Assembly (NCBI GenBank): GCA_033977485.1
Contig: CM066982.1
Coordinates: 12,577,218-12,641,217, forward strand
Source: Hydrangea macrophylla
Lineage: Eukaryota; Streptophyta; Magnoliopsida; Cornales; Hydrangeaceae
Direction: 5' to 3'
DNA length: 64,000 bases
In this document: positions 10,927-22,292 of the stretch, piece by piece
How positions within the stretch are numbered: the first letter of the stretch is position 1
How the letters are laid out: each line of letters starts with the position of its first letter
The notes under the pieces: generated by a model
The model's input: only the letters and a program-made list of their open reading frames with translations
Databases searched by the model: none
What the model was told of the DNA's origin: nothing
Position numbers and translations under genes: made by a program

Positions 10927-12260
10927 TGTGAGACCCGAACCTGAAAAGAATATTAAAATAATAAATCATTTACTTTATTAAGCTGAACTGAGTTGTTTAA
11001 AATTTAAATTTATGTGATTTAATTATTTAAGCTGAATTGTTATTAAATTTTTTTTTATGCTGAGCTGTTAACTATTAAATAATTATGTGTTGGGTTAGAA
11101 CTGAAAAATTCCATTTTTTGGAATTTTGAGTTAGGAAATAACTCTTTTTGGGGTACTAAGATGATATGGGAAAATTTAGGGAAGTTTGAGAACTCAAGTG
11201 CTTGTTTTAAAGAAAGTTGGGGTGTTAAACATAATTTTTAAAAAAAGTTGGAAAATAAATTTTAAGGAGATACGTTAGTCTCCTTGACTGTATAGTTGAG
11301 AGAGTTACAGTGAAGAAGAAGAGAAGAGAAAGAGAGGAAGAGGGGAAGAAGAAGAAGAAAAAGAAGAAGACTAAAGGGAAGAAGACATAGAAATTGGGAA
11401 GAAATGGAGGAATATTCATCTTCTACATCCTAGGTAAGTGAAATTTGTTGAAATTGTGAATTGGGGCTTTTGAATTCTTTTCTTAGAATCTGAAATTAAG
11501 GGATTAAAGTTGTAAATTTATGTTGTAGAACTTGTTTACATGATCCTTGATATGTATATATGATGTGGTATGAAGATTTTTATGTAAAACTTGAGTTTTG
11601 GGCAAATTTGGAACATGTATTTTTAGGGTTTGGTATAAATCCGAAAATTGAATATTTTAGATTCAAATTTGAAGTTTGATTTGGTTGATTTTGATAGTGA
11701 ATATGTGTTCTATATGCCTTAGGTGATATGTATATCATGTATGACAATTTTTGCTTGAATATAGTTGATTTTGGAATTGTTGGGGTGTTGAAATTTAAGG
11801 GTTTTCAATAAATCCGAAAATTGCATTTTTATTTTGGGTTTGGATTTTAATGTTGTTGGTGTTGGGAGTATATTATTAATGTCTTGAAATATTACTAGTT
11901 CAAGTCTTGAAAAGATTGATTTGGGTTTGACCATGGATGAAATTTGGATTTGGGTTTGAGGTGGTAGCCACCATTGATGAACTTTGAAGCTTTTGGGTGT
12001 TATTGGTTCTTGAAAATTGTTGTTTCAAATCTGTATGTTGGTTGATTTTTGTTGTTATAATGACATTTTTAATACTTTGGATTACTCTTACAAGAAACTT
12101 TGAAAGAGTTGAGTTGGGAAGAGAAGTAAAGATTGGTATGTGTTCATGGTGTAGTGTGTGTTCTTGGTGTAGTGTGTGTTTTTAAAATACTCTAACTTAT
12201 GGGTATTACTTGATTTGAAAAAATTGTTGATTATGTATTGATATTTAAATTTGATAGTTG

Positions 12261-12295
<35 letters not shown>

Positions 12296-12508
12296 TGGAG
12301 AAGTATATAGAAAATATTAGAATTGGGTTATGATTTGGGTAAAACACCATTGAAGATGTTCTTGAGCCTTTGAAATGGGTTCTTGATTTTTTATTTGATG
12401 GTTGTGGTGAACAATATTAGATGTGGATTTTTTTTTTAATACATTATGAGTATTATTGGAACTTGAAAGCCTCCATGAAAGAGTTAGTTTTTTTTTTTAT
12501 AAACCTTG

Positions 12509-14605
12509 TATAACACCCATATTTGTGTTATTGCATTTGCATTACATTGTCATGCATGATAATGTGATGTGACGTGTCTTATGACACTTGGTTGAGTGAG
12601 TTTTGACTCACGAGTTGATATGGGTGTCTGTATTAGAGAACCCATTGAAACTGTTGTGATTGAAGATTAATTGTTGTGAAGTCTCTCCGAGTATGAGACG
12701 GTCACTGTGGAACATTTTAAATGTTTATCTGAAAATAAATGTTTACCTGTGTATTTCAATATCTGTATTATTTTCTGGCTTAGAATATATTTCTGTTGTT
12801 AGATTTAGTATCCTGGTGAGAACGAATTAACACGTTATTAATTTGGTAGGCTAATTAGCAACTTCGGAAACGTCATATAGAAATTCGTGTTTTAGCGACC
12901 AAACGAAACTTAGTTGGAAACTTTTATAATTTTGAGGTTTCACTCGTAAAGCTAAGAATAAGCTGTATAGAAAGTTTCAGAAACTGATTAGGAGTTTGGA
13001 AAACTCGTGGGGAGGTAAACGTAATTTCCCGAGAATGTTGCCTATATATAGATAGAGATGACTTAGATTTTTCATAAGTCTAAACCTAATTCCATAAAGA
13101 GGAGGCCAAAAGGGAGGCTAGAGGGAGATTAGTTGCTTAGAGCTTTGCGACGCCAAACGACGACCTTCCGTCAGTCTGGTTTCTCCCAGATTTCATATTC
13201 GAGCTCCTCGAGGTAAGAGCTTCGTTTTGATATATGTTAGGGCCTGTTTGGCTAAGTTTTCCGAAAAGTTATTTTCTAGAATTTTTCATAAAAGCTGATA
13301 AATGGAATTCTGATCCATAGGATTTGTACTAGACAGACTTCTGCACGTTCTTTGTGCACGGATTTTCTTTGAATCGAAGTTTAAGCGCGTAAATCGGAGG
13401 TGAGTGATTCAACTATGTTTTTGGAATGATTTCTTGACATGTATTCATGTTTTGTATGAATAGCATGTAATAATTCTTAGAGATATATTGTGTAGTTCAT
13501 ATTGGGCATTTATATTGATAAGTAGGCTCAATAGCACGGTGATATGTTTTGATTACCGCGAGCATGGTGATATGTATTTGAGCATGTTAAGTTGCTTATG
13601 TGGGTCAGAAGGAGCACGTGGTCACCGTGCCATTTTGTGGAGCCGATATAGGCATTAAGGTCGCACGATTGAAGAAAAGAATCGTGGGTCTTACCCTTTC
13701 GCGTGGACTTATTGGCGAGGAGTCGCGGATTGGGAATATGGACGGGCACGTGAGTCTCCGGCGACTAGTATGAATTGTAGAGATGTGAATGCGGACATGT
13801 TTATCATTCATGTGCATATGTTGTTTTATTCACTAAGCATTAGCTTAAACAAATCGAAATATGTGTGGTTATTCAAATAACCATTTCAGGTATTAATGCT
13901 GGCGAGGAATCGCAGAAGTGAGTACGTGGTTTGAGAGTTCGCTTGGGAGGCAACTTAAATGTTAATCTTGTAGTTTTGGGATAATAGAAATGTTGTAATA
14001 AGATTTTGGTTGTTTTAAACCATGTTTAATTTGGTATGTTAGGATGGATTTTAAACTGTTGTAATTATGTTTGATAATGTTTTAATACAGCTAGGATTAC
14101 TTTGGCTTGAGTTTGGATTGAATGGTTGATCATTGGTGTTGGTTAGAAAGCTTTTAAAACTTGAATTTCTGCAGATTGGGCTGCTGCCAGGGGAGCAGTC
14201 GACTGAGCAGTCGACTGAACCCCTGTGTCTGTTAGCTACTGCTTCTTATTTTAACAAAAGCAGTCGACTGGACCCCTCAGTAGTCGACTGGACCCCTCAG
14301 CAGTCGACTGGACCACCAGTATCAGTCGACTGGAATTGACATTTAAATCCCTGCCTAACTCCGTCGACTGAGCAGTCGACTGAGCAGTCGACTGGACCCC
14401 AGTATCAGTCGACTGGAATTGACATTTAAATCCCTGCCTAACTCCGTCGACTGAGCAGTCGACTGAGCAGCTGGTTTTAAAATGTGTTTTGTTTTCCGCT
14501 GCGTGTGTTCTTCAAACCTAATTTTTGGGAACGTTAATGAATTGGTTTAGCCTCGGTGGCGTGCCACGGGCTCCGGTTCCGCTATTGTGGGACCGGGCTG
14601 TGACA
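12509..14605 (+). mobile_element. Solo LTR of a third gypsy family
   Basis: Starts TATAACACCC (a TG to TA change from the usual TGTAACACCC) and ends GGCTGTGACA, flanked by the perfect 5-bp duplication CCTTG (12504-12508 and 14606-14610). No primer site, gag-pol or second LTR is present, so it is the product of recombination between two LTRs. Termini and layout resemble the LTR of the inner element at 15148, but the sequence is a different family. The array of CAGTCGACTG palindromes is annotated separately. Confidence 0.85.
14196..14471. repeat. CAGTCGACTG palindrome array in solo LTR
   Basis: Twelve GTCGAC cores occur in 276 bases, most within the 10-bp perfect palindrome CAGTCGACTG or one-sided variants, separated by short spacers such as GACCCCT. 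Part of the array (about 14318-14398 and 14399-14471) is a second-order tandem repeat of roughly 81 bp that includes the spacer ATTTAAATCCCTGCC. It sits near the 3' end of the LTR. Confidence 0.9.
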
Positions 14606-15147
14606 CCTTGATTGGGGTAGAGAGAGAGAAAGTTAAAAATTAGCTATTTGGGTATGATTTTGGGAATTTGGGTTGTTTCAAATGAAAACTTGAACTTCTT
14701 ACATTTTTATTTCTTATAAAAGTTGTTTCTCCTTAAATGTTTCTTATAGAAGTTGCTTATTTTTACATTATTATCTATAATACAAGTTGTTTATTTTTAC
14801 TTATTAGTTATGAAATGGAAGATTGAGAAATATGATTTTTTTTTATTAATTGGAAAGCCTAAGTTGTTAACTTTTTGCTATTATAAGATTTGTTTTGTTA
14901 TGAAATCTAATTTTTAAGGTTTCAGGGACCGGGGCTAGTACTAGTGGACCCAAGGAGGTGACCGAGAAGTAAGCAGAAAGGTGAATTTTATTCACTTACT
15001 GGATTTGAGGTGGGTCTTCTAGATATAATTTTATTGCTGTTTATGTTATATACATAGCTGGCATAACATGAATGTTATGCAATATTGCTGAGCTGTATGA
15101 TGTATGATTTTAACTTCATTACTAGCATGACATAAACTGTATGTTGT

Positions 15148-17553
15148 TGTAACACCCGTACCCGGAGAACGGGTTAATTATTTGTGATAATATGCATTAA
15201 TTAATATAATTAGTGTATAAAATGGATTAAGGGGAGGCTTGGACTCGCCCAAGTAAAAAGTGTTCAGAGAGGGACACTAGTTGGAAAAGTCCCCAGAGAG
15301 GTGGGACATGTATTGAAATTTAACCCATTGAAGGGTAAATTGGTAATTTGCATCTTAAGTGATTAAATGCATTTTTATGTGATTACATGGATATTTGCTA
15401 AGTTGCTTTCATATTACATGTTGATATGTGTTAGCATTAGTTTGGACACCCAAATAAGGGTATAAATGAAAAAGATGTAAAATTAGTAGGTGCGATAGCA
15501 ATTTCACAAAATATGTGGGACCCACGTTGGGACCCATACGAAACTTAGACAAACACTCATTTGATAATTGAGTAGTTAATGGAATGTTTGGGGGATTTCA
15601 TAATAAGAACTTAAGAAATTCCGGGGGTGTAAATGGGAAAAGGGCAAAATATTGCCAACACACCTTGCATGTGTGTGTATGTGGCATAAGAGAGTTAATC
15701 TCTCATTTCTACAGCAGAAAAATCAAAAGAAAACAAGAGAGAGCCGAGAGAGAAGACGGAGCTCGAGACGTCGACCTCGTTTTTCCGTCGTTCCGTCGCC
15801 GCCGTTTGTCGGATTCGCGAACCAAAGCCGTTTTCGGACTCGTGGAGGTGAGACGAACGTTTCTATACCCTTAATTTATGTTTACTTTGCTGGATTTTGG
15901 TAGTTCATATTTGACGGTGAGACGTCGTCTACCGAAATCTTGTAGGAATTCACTTGGGGTAGAAATTGAGCTTGAATTGGGAGTAATTCAGCACATGTTA
16001 GCTTGAATTTGGGGTATAATCTTGGTAGAGGTGAGTTTTCTAGCCTAAAAATGATTGTGTTTAAGGTGGTCAATGAATCCTTGTATAACTTTGGTTGTTG
16101 ATATCATGTTTAGAAGTTACTATATTGGTGGATTATGAATTTCATATCAATTTTGTGAAAACCATATGTTGATGCATGTTTATATGCTTATATGTCTATG
16201 TGGTAGTCAATGAGCACCGGGAAAATGGTTCATTGTTGGGAGTAATAAGGGTGGTGAAGAGGAAGAATCCGAGAAATACGGAAGTCCAAGGAATAGAAGT
16301 GGCCACGGGACCAAGGGAGGTCTTCGGGTCTGAATGAATCATTAAACCGGTGACTCGACGACTACAAATATGATTTATATGTTGATTGTTGCATTGCACA
16401 TGTTAAACATTCAGTCATGCTTAGAATGCTCACTAAGCAATTTGCTTAAGAAAACCGTTTTCCTATTTCTGTTGTGGTACATAACAACCACCGCAGGTAC
16501 GGAGCGATATCCGGAGAGAAGGTGACGCGCTCGGGAATGGGGAAGAGAGTTAGAGCTTGTAAATATGTTTTAAACTTATATTATAGTGTAACTAGTGGGT
16601 TGAGGTTCTCAACTTGTGAATTAAAGTCTTGACTTATGGATGGGAGAGATGGGAGAGATGGGGGAGATTTGTGCCCCATGCTTGTAAATTACTTTTGAAC
16701 TTGTACACAGATGTAAATTATGGTTTTACTTAAGTTGATGTTCATATTTGGACCCTAACTTGTATTTTGGAAAGTTTGGATGTGAATTTGAGAACCAATG
16801 TAAAATTCCTTTTGTTTTGCCCAAGTTGATGCAAGTTAATGGTTAGGACCATTTCGGCAAGTCCGGATGTGTCGTTAGTGTCTTGGACATGTTTCTTTAG
16901 TGTTTATAATGTTAGTTATGACTTTGAGTTGAATTCCAACAAGTTTTATAAACTTTGGATGAGAATTGAGTTTTAAAGTTGAAAAGTTTGTTTTGAACCA
17001 AATAAGATGAGTTCATGGTTAACTTGATCCAATTGTGGGTATGATTCTATGATCCATGCTTAACTTGAGTTTAAACATGTTTAGAAATGTGTTGGAGTTG
17101 ATTTCCCAAAGTTTCATAAGGTTTCTATGAGATTTGGTTGTGTTTTGGTAAGTTAAAACTTGTTTTGACAGCAAAAAGGAATTTGAGCTGCAGATTTGTG
17201 AAGGGGATCGATCCGCCCTTTATGAAGGGATCGATCCGCCTTGTATTTTTTTTCCCAGTATGTCCGTTTTTACGGAAACATGCATAACTTCTTCTAGAAA
17301 ACTCGGTTTCGCGTGCCGTTTGTTGCGTTGGAACCGGGACTCAAAATTCTAACTTTTGGTATAAAAATTTTATATACTTTATAAATGACCATTTTGCCCT
17401 TGGGGCCTATTTTGTAACAACAGAGTTGTTTAATGGGGTTAAACACACGTGTTTCTTAGTAATTCGCATATTTCTTTACAAATTAATGTGATTGGGAGCT
17501 TGTAGCATTGTTACACGTGTCCTAATCCGCACGAGGCGGGTTGGGGTGTGACA
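15148..17553 (+). repeat. 5' LTR of inner element
   Basis: 2406 bp, TG...CA bounded. Small frames in it (for example 15584-15874) recur in the 3' LTR and are not genes. It carries two copies of the GGATCGATCC palindrome at 17205-17237. Confidence 0.95.
17205..17240. repeat. GGATCGATCC palindrome pair, 5' LTR
   Basis: Two perfect 10-bp palindromes (17205-17214 and 17228-17237), each followed by GCC. The 3' LTR has four at 24350-24458; the 73-bp length difference equals the missing part of this array. Confidence 0.9.
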
Positions 17554-17558
17554 ATTTT

Positions 17559-17570
17559 TGGTATCAGAGC
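17559..17570 (+). other. Primer binding site, inner element
   Basis: TGGTATCAGAGC, complementary to the 3' end of plant initiator methionine tRNA, five bases after the 5' LTR. It primes minus-strand DNA synthesis. Confidence 0.9.
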
Positions 17571-17732
17571 AGTTGGCTAGAGCCTTTGGGGACGAGAGAC
17601 GTATACGACGCGTAGTGTGCACACAACAACACGTAGTTGCATAAACATGCATACACGTTTATTTAGCATGCTTTTAAATGTTGATTAGTATATTATGTGT
17701 TTATTTAAAAGTAACGTGCATGTGTGTACTAT

Positions 17733-20700
17733 ATGTGGGTGCCAGGCATTATGTATGGAGGTGACACCTCAAACCGAATGGAACGGGTTGAAAGAGCAAT
17801 CGAAGGGTTGGTACGAGTAGCAGAAACTCATGTGATCGAAGAGAGACCGGTACAACCGAATCTGAATCCAAGAGAAGACATTGTTACTATTTTTAAATTT
17901 CATAAACAAAAGCCGACCATATTCCGCGGGGAAGCCGATCCGATGAAGGCGAATTTCTGGATCTCAGATATGGAGAAGATCTTCCGGGTATTACCATGTA
18001 CTGATGAACAAAAAGTACTATTTGCTGCAGACACGTTAAAAGATGAGGCGCAATATTGGTGGCGTACTAAGCTAGGCCCGGGTCAACCGACAACGTGGGA
18101 CCAATTTCTTGAGATTTTCAATGATCAATATTTTCCAGAATCGTTTGGGGATCAAAAGGCTCAAGAATTCATGGAGTTGGTACAAGGGGGAAAGTCAGTC
18201 CGGGAGTACTCCACGCAATTTACGAGTTTGGCAAGGTTTGCCGGGGATATTGTAACAACCGAGAAAGTGAAAGTAAGGAAGTTTGTAGCGGGACTTCGAG
18301 GTGACATCCGAGGACGAGTGACCGTATTCCGTCCAGAGACTTATGCGAAGGCATTGGACATTGCTTCTATTGCTGAGAGAGACCTTGGTTATACTTCAAA
18401 CTTGCCACCACCACCGAGTCAACAAAGTAAACGACCGGGATCAAGTCAGTTCAGTGGTCAGGGAAGTGCAAAAAGACAGAGTTTAGGAGGATCATCAGCT
18501 AGTATTGGTAGTGGTTCCGGTGGAAATAAACCGAGGTGTCAGACTTGTCAGAAATTTCATTGGGGCCGGTGCAATCAACTTCCAAACCCAATCATTTGCA
18601 ATAGTTGCCGACAACCGGGACACATTGCTAGAAATTGTCCAAATCAGAATATAGATATGAGAGGTCGATGCTTCACTTGTAAGGAATTGGGACATCAATC
18701 TAAGGATTGTCCTACTAGACGCCAAGGAGCATCAGGTTCAGGTTCTTCTGCGGCTAGCGCTATCACACCAAGGACTACTCAACCTCCGAGGAGGGAGCAA
18801 CGAGAGGCAAGATCATTTCAACTCAGGCCGGGAGATGCTGCTTCTGCCGACACTGTTGTCTCAGGTATGGTTCCCATTTGCTCACATCTAGCAAATGTAC
18901 TTATAGATTCGGGATCTACACACTCATTCGTGTCACACCATTTTGCTAAACATTTAGATAAACCATTAGAGTTCCTAAACTATGATTTATCTGTCGCGAT
19001 ACCGTTGGGGGCTCCGTTGGTTAGTTCGGGTGTGTTTAGAAAGTGTGAGATTAATGTGAATGGTAAAGAGTTAACTGTTGATTTGGTACCATTAGTAATT
19101 CAACACTTCGATGTTATATTGGGTATGGATTGGTTAGCGGCTAATCATGCTAATATTGATTGTAACACTAAAGGAGTAGCATTCCGTATTCCGAATCAAG
19201 ATGAGTTTTATTTTCAAGGTAAGGGTGTTGTATCACCGCCGTATATCGTGTCAGCTATTGAAGCTTGTCGTTTGTTAAAGAAGGGATGTCGGGGGTTTCT
19301 ATGTAGTATTCTTGATACTAGAGGTCCCGATTTAAAACTTGAAGATATTCCGGTAGTTAGAGAGTTTCCAGATGTATTCCCCGAGGAGTTACCTAGTGTA
19401 TTGATTGATCGAGAAATTGAATTTGGTATTGATGTTATGCCGGGAACCCAACCAATTTCACGAGCACCATATCGAATGGCACCAGTTGAGTTGAAAGAGT
19501 TAAAGATACAGTTGCAAGAGTTGCTAGACAAGGGTTTTATCCGACCTAGTGTGTCCCCGTGGGGTGCACCAGTACTATTCGTGAAGAAGAAAGATGGTAC
19601 AATGCGGATGTGTATTGATTACCGGGAGATCAACAAAGTAACAATCAAGAACAAGTATCCGTTACCACGTATCGATGATCTATTTGATCAGCTTCAAGGG
19701 GCTCAGGTATTTTCAAAGATTGACTTAAGGTCAGGGTATCACCAATTGAAAGTTAAAACTGAGGATGTAGAGAAGACAGCCTTTAGGACCCGCTACAGGC
19801 ACTATGAATTCCTAGTGATGCCGTTTGGGGTTACTAATGCGCCTGCTGCCTTCATGGATTTGATGAACCGTGTATTCAAATCATATTTGGATGAGTTCGT
19901 TATTGTATTCATTGATGACATTCTCATTTATTCTAAGAGTCCGGAAGAGCATGAACGACACTTGAGACTAGTTTTGCAGCGACTTTGAGAGAAACAATTG
20001 TTTGGGAAGTTGAAGAAGAGCGAATTTTGGTTGACGAGTGTCACTTTTCTAGGACACGTGATTTCTAAAGAGGGTATTTCTGTTGACCCACAGAAGATTG
20101 AAGCTGTTATGAATTGGTCAAGACCGACAAATGTGTCCGAGATTCGAAGTTTCTTGGGGTTAGCCGGATATTATCGAAGGTTTGTTAAAGACTTTTCTAG
20201 AATTGCAACGCCAATGACAAGGTTGATGAGAAAAGATGTACTGTTTGAGTGGAACAAGGAATGTGAAGATTGTTTTGTAGCATTGAAGAAAAAGTTGACT
20301 ACGGCACCAATACTTACAATTCCAACAAGCACTGGAAATTTCAGAATATACAGTGATGCTTCCCACCAAGGCTTGGGATGTGTTTTGACACAAGATGACA
20401 AGGTAATAGCCTATGCTTCACGACAGTTGAGGTCTCATGAAAAGAACTATCCAACTCACGATTTGGAATTAGCGGCGGTAATTTTTGCGTTAAAGATTTG
20501 GAGACATTATCTATACGGGGAAACTTGTGAAATCTTCACGGATCATAAAAGTCTGAAATACCTATTCACTCAGAGGGATCTTAATATGAGACAAAGAAGA
20601 TGGTTGGAACTCATGAAAGATTATGATTTAAAAATTCAGTATCACCCGGGAAAAGCCAATGTAGTTGCCGATGCCTTGAGTCGGAAGTCGTCAGAAAACT

Positions 20701-22241
20701 TAGCTTATGCCTTGACTGGACAGGAAAAGTTGATAAAGGAATTTGAACAATTGAAGCTTGAGGTAGTTCCTAAAATTAGAGGTGGTTTAATGGCTGCGAT
20801 CGTGGCACAGCCAAGTTTAATTGGTGAAATCAAGACTAATCAGCTCTTAGATCCAGAATTCAAGAAGATTGTGGATGAGTTACCAGAGGGGAGAAGGCCA
20901 GAATTCAGTTTCCAAGATGGTGTTCTGAAATATATAAACCGATTATGTGTACCTAAAGTTGAAGATCTGAGAAATAAAGTTATGGAGGAAGCCCACAATA
21001 CAAGATATTCTGTACATCCGGGTAGTACCAAAATGTACAGAGACTTGCGAGAAATTTACTGGTGGAGTGGTATGAAACGAGAGGTAGCAGAATTTGTGTC
21101 TAAATGCATGACCTGTCAAAAAGTGAAAATTGAACATCAACGACCCGGAGGAGAGTTACATCCTTTAGAGATACCAGAGTGGAAGTGGGAACATATTACA
21201 ATGGATTTCGTCTCGGGATTTCCAAAGTCTCAAAAGTCAAATGATAGCATATGGGTGATTGTAGACCGGTTGACTAAGTCAGCCCATTTCCTACCTATTA
21301 AGACCAAGGATCCATCGAAACTTGCAGAGATTTATATCAGAGAGATTATTAGACTTAACGGAGCACCAGTGTCGATAGTGTCAGATCGTGACACTCGGTT
21401 CGTATCAAGATTTTGGGAGAGTTTACAAAGGGCTATGGGGACAGCTTTACATTTTAGTACTGCATTTCATCCCCAGACCGATGGTCAATCCGAGCGAGTG
21501 ATTCAAATTCTGGAAGATATGTTGAGAGTATGTGTTATGGATTTTAAAGCTGATTGGGAAACTCATTTGCCGTTGATTGAATTTTCTTATAACAACAGCT
21601 TCCAAACTAGCATTGGAATGGCGCCTTATGAGGCATTATATGGAAGAAAGTGTAGATCGCCGGTATGTTGGACAGAAGTTGGAGAGAAACAACTTTTGGG
21701 ACCAGAGATAGTGCAAATCACTACTGACAAGATTCAATTGATTAAGCAACGGTTACAAACGGCTCAAAGTCGTTATAAAAGTTATGCGGATACGGGTAGA
21801 AGACCGTTGGAGTTTGAGGTGGGTGACTATGTGTTTTTGAAGGTATCACCTTCAAAAGGCATAGCACATTTTGGTAAGCGAGGTAAGCTTAGTCCGAGAT
21901 ATGTGGGGCCGTATTTGATTCTTAATCGAGTTGGGCCATTAGCTTATCGGTTAGAGCTGCCACAAGAATTAGAGAATGTTCATAATGTGTTTCATGTGTC
22001 GATGCTTCGACGTTATGTGCCGGATTCGAAACATGTTATCATTCCGGAACCGTTAGAGATTCGGGAAGATTTAACTTACGTGGAGCATCCAGTGCAAATT
22101 CTTGATAGGAAGGATCAAGTATTGAGGAGCAAAGTGATTCCCTTGGTGATGGTTCAATGGCGAAGCCATTCAGTGGAAGAGGCTACTTGGGAGCGGGAGG
22201 ATGAGATCCGAGCCAAGTACCCGCATCTCTTCAATTCTTGA
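17733..22241 (+). pseudogene. gag-pol polyprotein of inner element, one nonsense codon
   Basis: One frame spans 17733-22241, broken only by TGA at 19986-19988. The frame runs up to a GTG at 17724, but ATGs are at 17733 and 17751; 17751 is also plausible. Order: retrotransposon gag domain; two CCHC zinc knuckles ([14 protein letters not shown] at 18597-18638, then [14 protein letters not shown]); aspartic protease (IDSGSTHSF, Asp at 18906); reverse transcriptase with FIDD at 19908-19919; RNase H ([10 protein letters not shown]); integrase with HHCC finger and DDE core ([16 protein letters not shown]); C-terminal chromodomain-like segment ending PHLF. The stop lies just after the FIDD motif, so only Gag, protease and part of RT could be made without readthrough. 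The change is consistent with a C-to-T transition at a CpG. Confidence 0.93.
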
Positions 22242-22275
22242 GGTAAGAGTAAGTTTGGGGACCAAACTCCCTTTT

Positions 22276-22292
22276 AGGGAGGGAGAAATTAA
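22276..22292 (+). other. Polypurine tract, inner element
   Basis: AGGGAGGGAGAAATTAA directly before the 3' LTR at 22293, the expected plus-strand primer. It follows a GGGGACCAAACTC block typical of this clade. Confidence 0.8.

Noticed and set aside
14196..14471. CRISPR-like array because of regular short repeats
   Set aside because: Repeats are 10-bp palindromes with irregular, repeated spacers inside a plant LTR; no cas genes or leader.
15584..15874. Small frames repeated at 22729-23019 that suggest a conserved protein
   Set aside because: They lie in the two LTRs of one element and are identical because the LTRs are.
19986..19988. Programmed stop readthrough between Gag and Pol
   Set aside because: The stop lies after the FIDD motif inside reverse transcriptase, not at a Gag-Pol border, and the frame is otherwise single.
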